Shown here piece after piece: positions 41,947 to 50,012 of a stretch of DNA of 64,000 nucleotides. Source of the stretch: an uncultured Clostridia bacterium. GTDB taxonomy: Bacteria > Bacillota > Clostridia > TANB77 > CAG-508. The first letter of the stretch is position 1; the number at the start of each line of letters is the position of its first letter. The notes beneath the pieces were generated by a model. The model was not told where the DNA came from. It worked only from the letters and a program-made list of their open reading frames with translations, and did no database searches. A program made the position numbers and the translations under genes. The DNA is taken from NCBI GenBank assembly GCA_934154445.1, contig CAKPGC010000002.1, positions 62,001-126,000 on the forward strand, given 5' to 3'.

Positions 41947-42870
41947 TTACTTTTCTCCCAATATTTTTACTTCTAAATCTATTTCTTTTCCAAATTGCTT
42001 GTAAATTGTTTCTTTTACATATTTGACTAAATCTAAAACATTCTGAGCTGTAGCATTTCCTGTATTTATTACAAAACCTGCATGTTTTTCTGAAATTTTA
42101 GCTCCACCAATTGAAAATCCTTTTAATCCAGCATCATCTATTAGCTTAGCTGTTATAAAATCTGTTCCTCTTTTGAATGTACTTCCTGCTGATGGATATT
42201 CTATTGGTTGTTTTTCTTTTCTGTATTTTGCATATTCATCCATTTTTGATTTTATTTCTTCTTTTTTTCCTCTTTTAAGTTGTAATTTTGCTTGCAAAAT
42301 TATATAGCTTTCTTCTAAAAATTTACTGTGTCTATATGTAAATTCAGCTTCTTTATTTGTAAATTTGAATATTTCTCCATTATAATCCATTGCGGTAATT
42401 TCTGTTACCACATCTTTTATTTCTTTGCCATGTGCTCCAGCATTCATAACAATAGCTCCACCTATAGTACCTGGAACTCCAGATAATTCCTCAAATCCTG
42501 AAATCTCTTCTTTTAATAATTTTTGTGCAAGTAAGCCTAACTTTACTCCATTATCAACTGTCACTATTACTTTTTCTTCGCCGTTATTTTCTATTTGTAT
42601 TTGATTTAATTCAAGCTTTATTACTAATCCTTTTATTCCTTTGTCTAACACCAACAAGTTACTACCATTACCAATAACAGTTAATGGTATATTATTTGTT
42701 TTGCAGTATTTCAATAATGTTTTTAATTCTTCCACTGAATTTATATTTACAAAAAATTCAGCAGGTCCTCCTACTTTTAAAGATGTGTGTTCTTTCATTG
42801 GTTCATTCTGTTTTATTTTTTCTTTTGAAATAATTTTTTCTAAGCCATTTAGTATTTCTTTATTATCCAA
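41947..42870 (-). CDS. murB: UDP-N-acetylenolpyruvoylglucosamine reductase
   Basis: MurB reduces enolpyruvyl-UDP-GlcNAc to UDP-MurNAc. The 307 residues show TSLKVGGPAEFFV, VIGNGSNLLVLDKGIKG, GVPGTIGGAIVMNAGAHG and YPSAGSTFKRG, followed by SEKHAGFVINTGNATAQNV, all diagnostic of MurB type II. Length is normal. It is followed by yvcK and preceded by the pilin-like gene. Confidence 0.97.
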   Translation of the reverse strand: MDNKEILNGLEKIISKEKIKQNEPMKEHTSLKVGGPAEFFVNINSVEELKTLLKYCKTNNIPLTVIGNGSNLLVLDKGIKGLVIKLELNQIQIENNGEEKVIVTVDNGVKLGLLAQKLLKEEISGFEELSGVPGTIGGAIVMNAGAHGKEIKDVVTEITAMDYNGEIFKFTNKEAEFTYRHSKFLEESYIILQAKLQLKRGKKEEIKSKMDEYAKYRKEKQPIEYPSAGSTFKRGTDFITAKLIDDAGLKGFSIGGAKISEKHAGFVINTGNATAQNVLDLVKYVKETIYKQFGKEIDLEVKILGEK

Positions 42871-42887
42871 CTTTCACACTCACTTTC

Positions 42888-43349
42888 TTAATTTTTTAAT
42901 TCTCTTGAATAAACATACAATGCTTTCCCTGATTCTGTCACTTTCTTTGTTGCATTAATAACTTCACCAGTTTTGTAGTTAACTATAAATGTGTCTTCTT
43001 CATTTGTAACTCCTAATTTTTCTAAATCAGATATACTTAATTCTTTATATTCTTTTCCTTTTAAAGTTATATCTTCTCCTGTAATATCATTTATTTCACC
43101 TATTATTGTTTTTACGTCATTTTCTGTTATTGTTGTTCCCGGTAATTCTTCTTTTGTTAGTTGTGCTTTAGTATATCTTTCCAAAATAGCATGTTGTATC
43201 ATGTTTAATTCAGAAATTTGTGATGCTTCTTTTGTTTCTTTATGTCCTCTTAATGTTCCTGTTATTGATATTCCTGATATAATTAATAATAATATAACCG
43301 TAATGATTAGAGCTACCAATGTTACTCCATTCGTTTTTCTTAAGTTCAT
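42888..43349 (-). CDS. Prepilin-like (type IV pilin N-terminal methylation) protein
   Basis: The ATG preceded by AGGAG gives 153 residues. The class III signal is MNLRKTNG followed by VTLVALIITVILLLIISGISI: a short basic leader ending in Gly, then a hydrophobic helix. The residue at +5 is Ala, where classical pilins have Glu. The globular part is Thr/Glu rich and ends with EALYVYSREL-like sequence (GKALYVYSREL). No pilus assembly genes are nearby. Related single-gene pilin-like proteins are common in gut Clostridia; function unknown. Confidence 0.75.
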   Translation of the reverse strand: MNLRKTNGVTLVALIITVILLLIISGISITGTLRGHKETKEASQISELNMIQHAILERYTKAQLTKEELPGTTITENDVKTIIGEINDITGEDITLKGKEYKELSISDLEKLGVTNEEDTFIVNYKTGEVINATKKVTESGKALYVYSRELKN

Positions 43350-43513
43350 AATTCTTCTCCTATATTGTATTTTTTTACTGTTATAATATATCATTTTTTC
43401 ATAAAAAAAACAATCTTTGAACACCAATTAATTAAATTTATTATAAATACTTTATTTTTCCATTATTTTATAGTATAATTAATGTATGAGTTTTGATAAT
43501 GGAGATGAATTTT

Positions 43514-43957
43514 ATGTGGCAAATTTGGTTAATAATCGCTGGATTATTTTTTATTGGAGAAATAGCAACAGTTGGATTTTTAATATTTTGGTTTGGAGTT
43601 GGAGCACTAGTTGCAATGCTTGTTAGTTTATTTACCTCAAACGTAATTATACAAACTTCTGTATTTGTTATATCTTCCGCAATTCTACTATTTGCAACCA
43701 AACCTTTTGTAAAAAAATTCATTGATGTTAAATCTACAAATACAAATGCCTTCTCAATAATAGGTAAAAAGGCTTTAGTGCGCAAAGAAATTAATTCTAA
43801 TTCTGTTGGACAAATTAAAATTAATGGTGAAATATGGTCTGCAGAATCTGAAAACAATGAAATAATTCCAGAGGGTTCAGAAGTCGAAATCGTAAAAATT
43901 AATGGAGTAAAAGCAATTGTAAAACCTATAGAGATTAAAACTCAAGTTTTAAATTAG
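43514..43957 (+). CDS. NfeD-family membrane protein
   Basis: The 147-residue protein has two to three membrane segments in its first 75 residues (WQIWLIIAGLFFIGEIATV) and a C-terminal OB-fold domain (GKKALVRKEINSNSVGQIKINGEIWSAESEN, EVEIVKINGVKAIVKP). NfeD proteins work with SPFH/stomatin proteins in membrane microdomains, and an SPFH gene follows directly. The ATG at 43514 is chosen because GGAG lies nine bases before it. A TATAAT lies at 43474-43479. Confidence 0.9.
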   Translation: MWQIWLIIAGLFFIGEIATVGFLIFWFGVGALVAMLVSLFTSNVIIQTSVFVISSAILLFATKPFVKKFIDVKSTNTNAFSIIGKKALVRKEINSNSVGQIKINGEIWSAESENNEIIPEGSEVEIVKINGVKAIVKPIEIKTQVLN

Positions 43958-44039
43958 TTTTCAACATTACTTTTTTAAGTATATATAAATAAAAAAACTA
44001 CGACAATTAAAATAAAACGTAGTAAAAGGAGGAATTTTT

Positions 44040-44942
44040 ATGTGGTTTTTATTAGTTTTATTGGTTATAATATTAGTTATAGCATTTAAATCAATTAAAA
44101 TCGTTAAACAAGCTGAGGTTTATGTAATTGAAAGATTAGGTAAATTCTACAAAGTTGCAGATGCTGGTCTTACAATTATAATTCCATTTTTTGACCGCGT
44201 ACGTTCAGTTGTAAGTTTAAAACAACAAACAATGGATGTTCCACCTCAAGGAGTTATTACTAAAGATAATGTTACAATTACAATAGATACTGTTGTTTTC
44301 TATCAAATAACAGACCCTGCTAAAGCAGTTTATGAAATTCAAAGTTTAAAGAAAGGTATTGAATATTTAGCTATTACAACAATTCGTGATATAATTGGTA
44401 AAATGGACTTAGACGAAACATTTAGTTCAAGAGATAGCATAAATGATCAATTAAGAGTCGTTTTAGACGAAGCTACAGATAGATGGGGATGTAAAGTAGA
44501 TAGAGTTGAAATTAAAGATATTACACCACCTGCGGATATTAGAGACGCAATGGAAAAAGAAATGAATGCTGAAAGAAATAAAAGAGCTCTTATTCTAGAA
44601 TCTGAAGCACAAAGACAAGCTGCAATAACAATTGCCGAAGGTAAAAAACAAGCTGCTATCTTAGAAGCAGAAGCTGATAAGGAAGCTAAAATCACAAGAG
44701 CAGCTGGTGAAGCACAAGCTATTAAAGAAGTTGCTGAAGCTAAAGCTAAAGAAATTCAAATGGTTTATGAAGCTATCAAAAATGCAGATCCAGATGAGAA
44801 ATTAGTTCAATTGAAATCACTAGAAGCATTAGAAAAAGTTGCTGATGGAGAAGCTAATAAAGTATTTATTCCTTTCGAAGCAACTAGTGCACTTTCAAGT
44901 TTAGGTGCAATTAAAGAAGTTATAAAAGATGATAAAAAATAG
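44040..44942 (+). CDS. SPFH/Band 7 (stomatin/paraslipin-like) protein
   Basis: The 300-residue protein has an N-terminal membrane helix (WFLLVLLVIILVIAFKSI). The Band 7 domain (VYVIERLGKFYKVADAGLTIIIPFFDRV, MDVPPQGVITKDNVTITIDTVVFY, GCKVDRVEIKDITPP) is followed by an Ala/Glu-rich coiled coil (about 175-245) typical of paraslipins. It is thought to scaffold membrane microdomains with NfeD. AAAGGAGG precedes the ATG, and a small hairpin (ACTACG/CGTAGT) separates the genes. Confidence 0.94.
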   Translation: MWFLLVLLVIILVIAFKSIKIVKQAEVYVIERLGKFYKVADAGLTIIIPFFDRVRSVVSLKQQTMDVPPQGVITKDNVTITIDTVVFYQITDPAKAVYEIQSLKKGIEYLAITTIRDIIGKMDLDETFSSRDSINDQLRVVLDEATDRWGCKVDRVEIKDITPPADIRDAMEKEMNAERNKRALILESEAQRQAAITIAEGKKQAAILEAEADKEAKITRAAGEAQAIKEVAEAKAKEIQMVYEAIKNADPDEKLVQLKSLEALEKVADGEANKVFIPFEATSALSSLGAIKEVIKDDKK

Positions 44943-44950
44943 TAAATGAA

Positions 44951-44980
44951 AGTGGAAACTACAGTTTTCCACTTTTTATT
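44951..44980 (+). terminator. Terminator after the SPFH gene
   Basis: GTGGAAA and TTTCCAC flank a short loop and are followed by TTTTTATT. Confidence 0.75.
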
Positions 44981-45125
44981 GACTTTTTCATTACCTTTTG
45001 TTATACTTTTTTAGTAACTATTAATTTTTGTCATATTGCAGAAAGCTGGTGAACATTATGGTAGACTGATGATGTAGAGTAATATGAAAAAAAAGGAGGA
45101 TTAATTTTTAATCCTCCTCTTATTT
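44979..45125 (+). ncRNA. Candidate small RNA with its own promoter and terminator
   Basis: TTGACT (44979) and TATACT (45002-45007) are separated by exactly 17 bases, a near-consensus promoter. The predicted transcript (about 45014-45125) has no sensible open frame. It can pair CATATT with AATATG around a G-rich middle (GAAAGCTGGTGAA...GACTGATGATG) and ends in the GGAGGATTA/TAATCCTCC hairpin with a T-rich tail. I match it to no known RNA family. Confidence 0.45.
45085..45125. terminator. Terminator for argS (and for the candidate small RNA)
   Basis: AGGAGGATTA and TAATCCTCCT form a perfect 10-bp stem with five bases in the loop. Eight T follow on the minus strand and TTATTTTT on the plus strand. 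Confidence 0.85.
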
Positions 45126-46832
45126 TTACATTTTTTCTGGCATTTGCATTCCCAATAATTCAGCACCTTGTTTTAAAACTTTTGATACTGCATAAGTTAA
45201 ATAAACACGAGAATCTTGAACACCTTTATCATCAACAATAATTTTATTTTCATTATAAAAACTACTATATGCCTTTGCTAAATCAATTAAATATCTTGCA
45301 AGTATAGATGGTTCATTTTTATCTGTTACTTGAATCAATATGTCTTCAAAATTGTAAATTAATTTTAATATATTTAAAGAATATTCATCAAATAAATTAT
45401 CAACCTTAACTTCTTCTACTTTTGGTAAATATCCTGCTTTTTCTAATACACTTCTTGTTCTCACATAAGTGTATTGAATATAAGGCCCTGTTTCTCCTTG
45501 AAAATTTAATATAGTATTCCAGTCAAATATCTCATCTTTTATTCTTGCCCCTGACAAATCATTAAATATTACGGAACCAATACCAACTTTTTTTGCAACT
45601 TCCTCTTTATTTTGTAATTCCGGATTTTTTTGTTCTATTATTTTTTCTGCTCTAGATATCGCTTCATTTAATAAATCTTCTAATTTTACAACATTTCCTT
45701 CTCTCGTTGACATCTTACCTTCTGGTAATAAAACCATACCAAATGATACGTGTTCTAATCCATCAGTAAACTTTTCATCTAATCCTAATAGTTTTGCAAC
45801 TTCAAATACTTGCTTAAAGTGTAATGTTTGTTCATAAGAAGTTACATATAATGCTTTATCAAAATTATAAGTTTTTGCTCTATACATTATTGCCGCTAAA
45901 TCCCTTGTTGCATAAGTTGTAGAACCATTTGATTTTTCTATTATACATGGTGTATTTATTCCCTTATCTTCTAAATCAATTATCTTTGCACCTTGAGATT
46001 CAACTAATTTTCCTGTTTTCTCTAATATTTTTATTACTTCTGGCATTTTGTCTGAATAAAATGATTCTCCATTCCATGAGTCAAATTTGCTTCCAAGTAA
46101 ATCATACACTTTTTGGAATTCTTGTAGACTTAATTCTCTGAATTTTTTCCAGATTTCTACACAATATGAATCTCCATCTTCTAGTTTTTTAAAATTATCT
46201 CTACATTTTTCAAGTATTTGTTCATCGTTTTTGCATGCTTCATTTATTCTAATATAAATTTTTGTAAGTTCATTTATTGGATTTTTTTCAATGTCATATT
46301 CTTTTCCCCACATCTTGTAACCTTCGATAAGTTTTCCAAACTGAGTTCCATAATCACCTAAATGATTTATTCCTGTAACATTATATCCTAAATATTTATA
46401 TATATTATATAGTGCTGCACCTATAACTGTTGAACGTAAATGTCCAATATGGAAGGGTTTTGCTATATTGGGTGCAGAATAATCTATTACAATATTTTTT
46501 CCTTCTCCTACTTTTGATTCTCCATATTGTTCTGTTTTAGATATTTCTCCTAATACTTCTTCAGCTAATGTTGTTTTATTTACAAAGAAATTTAAATATC
46601 CACCTGCTACTTCTATTTTCTCTATATCATCTACTTGTTCTATTTTTTCTTTTATTTCATTTGCTATCACTGGTGGTGCTTTTCTTAATTCTTTTGCTAA
46701 TCTAAAACATGGAAATGCATAGTCTCCATTTTTGCTATCTTTTGGCATTTCTATGTAACTTTCTAATTCTTTTTCATTAATTTCTATTATTTTTGATATT
46801 TGTTTTGCTATTATTTGTTTAAAATTTTTCAT
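45126..46832 (-). CDS. argS: Arginyl-tRNA synthetase
   Basis: The 568-residue class I enzyme shows the ArgRS N-terminal Add-1 domain, APNIAKPFHIGHLRSTVIGAAL (HIGH motif) at about 122, FGMVLLPEGKMSTREGN (KMSKS equivalent) and ETGPYIQYTYVRTRSV, and a C-terminal DALR domain. It charges tRNA-Arg. It is relevant here because CGG, an arginine codon, seems not to be used normally in this genome. Its own sequence has no in-frame CGG. Confidence 0.97.
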   Translation of the reverse strand: MKNFKQIIAKQISKIIEINEKELESYIEMPKDSKNGDYAFPCFRLAKELRKAPPVIANEIKEKIEQVDDIEKIEVAGGYLNFFVNKTTLAEEVLGEISKTEQYGESKVGEGKNIVIDYSAPNIAKPFHIGHLRSTVIGAALYNIYKYLGYNVTGINHLGDYGTQFGKLIEGYKMWGKEYDIEKNPINELTKIYIRINEACKNDEQILEKCRDNFKKLEDGDSYCVEIWKKFRELSLQEFQKVYDLLGSKFDSWNGESFYSDKMPEVIKILEKTGKLVESQGAKIIDLEDKGINTPCIIEKSNGSTTYATRDLAAIMYRAKTYNFDKALYVTSYEQTLHFKQVFEVAKLLGLDEKFTDGLEHVSFGMVLLPEGKMSTREGNVVKLEDLLNEAISRAEKIIEQKNPELQNKEEVAKKVGIGSVIFNDLSGARIKDEIFDWNTILNFQGETGPYIQYTYVRTRSVLEKAGYLPKVEEVKVDNLFDEYSLNILKLIYNFEDILIQVTDKNEPSILARYLIDLAKAYSSFYNENKIIVDDKGVQDSRVYLTYAVSKVLKQGAELLGMQMPEKM

Positions 46833-46938
46833 TGAAACCTTCCTTTATCTCTCTAAATTAATCATAATCATTACGAATTCTTTTATATCAACCAAATGAT
46901 GTTCCATAACATACATTACTATTATAGTCGAAAGAAGC

Positions 46939-46970
46939 GAAAAAGTCAAACTAAATAGTTTGACTTTTCT
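46939..46970 (-). terminator. Terminator overlapping the galE stop
   Basis: On the minus strand AAAAGTCAAACTA and TAGTTTGACTTTT form a long stem that contains the galE stop codon, followed by a short T-tract. Confidence 0.7.
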
Positions 46971-47961
46971 CTATGTAATTCCAGCTATCTTTACACATAT
47001 CATCAATATTCTTTTCTGCTACCCAACCTAATTCTTCTTTAGCTTTAGTAGGGTCAGCATAACATGTAGCAATATCTCCAGGTCTTCTAGGAGCAATTTT
47101 ATATGGAACTTCTTTTCCTGTTGCTTTTTCAAATCCTTTAACCATATCTAAAACACTATATCCATGGCCTGTTCCTAAATTATAAATATATAATCCTTCT
47201 TGTTCCTTTTCAAGTTTTTCTAGTGCTTTAATATGTCCTTTTGCTAAATCTACAACATGTATGTAATCTCTTACACCTGTTCCATCTGGTGTATTATAAT
47301 CATTTCCAAATACTGATAATTCTTTTAGTGTTCCAGCTGCAACTCTTGCTACATAAGGCATTAAGTTATTTGGTATTCCTTTTGGTTCTTCTCCAATTAG
47401 TCCACTTTCATGTGCTCCAACTGGATTGAAATATCTTAATATACATATATCCCATGAATTATCTGATTTGTAAATATCCTTTAATATTTGTTCAATAAAT
47501 AGTTTTGTTGTTCCATAAGGATTTGTTGTTCCACCTGTTGGTGTATCTTCTGTTATTGGCATTTTTTCTGGTTCACCATATACTGTTGCTGATGAACTAA
47601 ATATAAATTTTTTGCATCCATATTTTCTCATTGTATCTAATACTACTAATGCACCTGCAATATTGTTTTCATAGTATTCTATTGGTTTTTGTACTGATTC
47701 TCCAACTGCTTTGTATCCTGCAAAGTTCATAACTGCTTCTATATTGTTTTCTTCAAATACTTTTTCTAGCTTTTCTCTGTCTAGATAATCCATTTCATAG
47801 AATTTAAAATCTTTTCCTGTTATTTTTTTAATTGCCTCTAAAGCTTTTGGTGTACTGTTTGAGAAGTTGTCTATTATAACTATTTCTCTTCCTTTATTTA
47901 ATAATTCTACTGCAGTATGACTTCCTATAAATCCTGCTCCTCCTGGTAATAATATTGCCAT
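46951..47961 (-). CDS. galE: UDP-glucose 4-epimerase
   Basis: GalE interconverts UDP-glucose and UDP-galactose for sugar use and surface glycans. The 336-residue protein has the NAD-binding GGAGFIGSHTAVELL, SSSATVYG, the catalytic YGTTK and the ARRPGDIATCYADPTKA C-terminal block. TAAGGAGGA precedes the ATG. It follows the Nudix and cysS genes with short gaps. Confidence 0.96.
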   Translation of the reverse strand: MAILLPGGAGFIGSHTAVELLNKGREIVIIDNFSNSTPKALEAIKKITGKDFKFYEMDYLDREKLEKVFEENNIEAVMNFAGYKAVGESVQKPIEYYENNIAGALVVLDTMRKYGCKKFIFSSSATVYGEPEKMPITEDTPTGGTTNPYGTTKLFIEQILKDIYKSDNSWDICILRYFNPVGAHESGLIGEEPKGIPNNLMPYVARVAAGTLKELSVFGNDYNTPDGTGVRDYIHVVDLAKGHIKALEKLEKEQEGLYIYNLGTGHGYSVLDMVKGFEKATGKEVPYKIAPRRPGDIATCYADPTKAKEELGWVAEKNIDDMCKDSWNYIEKSQTI

Positions 47962-47999
47962 TTTTATTCCTCCTTAATTTTAAAAAAATTAGTTCATAT

Positions 48000-48545
48000 T
48001 TATCTTTCTTTACTCTTATTTTCTATATTTCTATATATAGCAAACTCCTTTAACGCAGTCAATATTTCTCTATCAAATTCATTTTTTTTAATATTATCAC
48101 TTTGATTTGTTTGTACTAAATATGGAATTACTGATAGATTTTCAAAGCTTATTCTATGATCTTTTTCAACTTCACTTGGTGTCAATTTCTTCTTTTGTTC
48201 ATTTATATCTTGATCTGTTTCAACAAAATAAATTTTAGTATGTGTAACTCTACTTACGAGTTCTTTATATTCTCTACTATAATATTTTTCATTATAACTA
48301 TCTATTTGTAAAAATTCTTTTACTTCATTAACATCAATTTCAATTCCTGCTTCTTCTAATATTTCTCTTTTCAATGCTTCTAATGGTTGTTCTTCATTAT
48401 CAATTTTTCCACCTGGTAACATATATAATCCAGCATATTTAACAAGTAAAGCTCTTCCATTTTGATTTAATATGATTGCTCTTACTTTATTAACTTCATT
48501 ATTATATATAACTTTTTCATCTTTGCCATATTGAATTTTTTTCAT
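48000..48545 (-). CDS. Nudix hydrolase
   Basis: The 181-residue protein has an exact Nudix box, GGKIDNEEQPLEALKREILEEAGIEI, after a Nudix beta strand (ALLVKYAGLYMLP). Such enzymes cleave nucleoside diphosphates linked to another moiety. Substrate is not predictable. The start overlaps nothing; cysS ends ten bases before its start, so it is co-transcribed. Confidence 0.92.
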   Translation of the reverse strand: MKKIQYGKDEKVIYNNEVNKVRAIILNQNGRALLVKYAGLYMLPGGKIDNEEQPLEALKREILEEAGIEIDVNEVKEFLQIDSYNEKYYSREYKELVSRVTHTKIYFVETDQDINEQKKKLTPSEVEKDHRISFENLSVIPYLVQTNQSDNIKKNEFDREILTALKEFAIYRNIENKSKER

Positions 48546-48555
48546 TTATTTCACC

Positions 48556-49956
48556 TTATTTACTAACTTTATTAATTTCCATTCCATCTTTTGTATCTTT
48601 TACTAAATATCCTTTTTCATTAATCAAGTCTCTTAACTCATCTGATTTAGCCCAGTCTTTGTTTTCTCTAGCAATTTTTCTTTGTTCTACTAAATCTAAT
48701 ATTTCTTGTGGAATTTCTTCTTTTTCTGAATTCACTTCATCAATTTTAATTCCTAAAACAGTATCAAATTTAGCTAGTAATTTTGCAACTTCTGGATTTT
48801 TCTTTTCAAATCTAGCTGCTTCCCAAACAAAACTCATTGCAAGTGGCATATTTAAATCATCATTTATTGCCTTATGGAAATTTTCCTCTATTTTAATTAA
48901 TTTTTCTTTATCTTCTTCCGTTAGTTCATCTGTTCCATTTAAGTTTAATTGATAACTATTACGCAATCTTTCTAATGATTTTGATGCTGAGTCTATCCCT
49001 TCCCATGTAAAGTTTAGTTTATTTCTATAATGGCATGAATAACTAAATAGTTTATATACAATAGGGTCATATCCTCTTTCTTTTATGTCTTTAACTAGAT
49101 ATACATTTCCTAAAGATTTTGACATTTTTCCGCCATTGATAAGTAAATATTCTCCATGCATCCAATAATTTGCTGGTATTTTTCCACATTTTCCTTTACT
49201 TTGTGCAATTTCATTTTCATGATGTGTTGGTATTAAATCTATTCCACCTGTATGTATATCAAATTGGTCTCCTAGATATTTTTGTCCCATTGCTGAGCAT
49301 TCTATATGCCATCCTGGGTAACTTGGTCCCCAAGGACTATCCCATTTCATCAAATGATTTTCTGGTGCTTTTATCCAAAGTGCAAAGTCTGCTGGATTTC
49401 TTTTTTCTGAATCAACCTCTACTCTTGCTCCTGCTTTTTGATTTTCTACATCTAAGTTTGATAATATTGGGTATTTATCTAATTTTGATATGTCAAAATA
49501 TATCGCTGTTGATGTTTCATAAGCATATCCATTTTCCATTAACTTTTCAACATATTCAAGCATTTCTTTTATGTGATCTGTAGCTTTACATACTATTTCA
49601 GGTGTTTCTATATTTAAACTTGCTAAATCATTAAAAAACAATTTTGTATAATGCTCTGCAATTTGTAATGGTGTTTTATGTTCTTCTCTTGCTGATTTAA
49701 GCATTTTATCTTCACCTTCATCACCATCAGATACTAAATGTCCGACATCTGTTATATTCATTGCATGTTTTATTTTATACCCATTATATCTTAGGACTCT
49801 TCTTAAAACATCTTGAAATATATTTGTTCTCATGTTTCCTATTGTTGCATCTTTGTAAACCGTTGGTCCACATGAATAAATTTTTACCTCTTCAGAATTT
49901 ATTGGTTTAAATTTATCTTTATTTCTTGTTAATGTATTGTAAAAATATATATCCAT
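48556..49956 (-). CDS. cysS: Cysteinyl-tRNA synthetase
   Basis: The 466-residue class I synthetase has VKIYSCGPTVYKDATIGNMRT (zinc cysteine and HIGH equivalent), GWHIECSAMGQKYLG, the HHENEIAQSKG zinc-ligand region and GGKMSKSLGN. Its C-terminal anticodon-binding helices end in ENKDWAKSDELRDLI. It charges tRNA-Cys. AAGGAG lies upstream of the ATG. No T-box leader is visible in the space before the start. Confidence 0.97.
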   Translation of the reverse strand: MDIYFYNTLTRNKDKFKPINSEEVKIYSCGPTVYKDATIGNMRTNIFQDVLRRVLRYNGYKIKHAMNITDVGHLVSDGDEGEDKMLKSAREEHKTPLQIAEHYTKLFFNDLASLNIETPEIVCKATDHIKEMLEYVEKLMENGYAYETSTAIYFDISKLDKYPILSNLDVENQKAGARVEVDSEKRNPADFALWIKAPENHLMKWDSPWGPSYPGWHIECSAMGQKYLGDQFDIHTGGIDLIPTHHENEIAQSKGKCGKIPANYWMHGEYLLINGGKMSKSLGNVYLVKDIKERGYDPIVYKLFSYSCHYRNKLNFTWEGIDSASKSLERLRNSYQLNLNGTDELTEEDKEKLIKIEENFHKAINDDLNMPLAMSFVWEAARFEKKNPEVAKLLAKFDTVLGIKIDEVNSEKEEIPQEILDLVEQRKIARENKDWAKSDELRDLINEKGYLVKDTKDGMEINKVSK

Positions 49957-49975
49957 TTTATCTCCTTCTTATATT

Positions 49976-50006
49976 TTAAGGCACTTGAGAAATTCTTAAG
50001 TGCCTC
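49976..50006. terminator. Terminator between the PBP gene and cysS
   Basis: GGCACTT and AAGTGCC enclose an inner GAGAAATTC-type loop. It is followed by T-rich sequence on the plus strand and TTAAAATAT on the minus strand. Confidence 0.7.
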
Positions 50007-50012
50007 TTTATT

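Noticed and set aside
45014..45125. The candidate small RNA as a tRNA or T-box
   Set aside because: There is no cloverleaf, CCA end or T-arm, and no T-box specifier or AGGGTGG motif. It lies after, not before, a synthetase gene.
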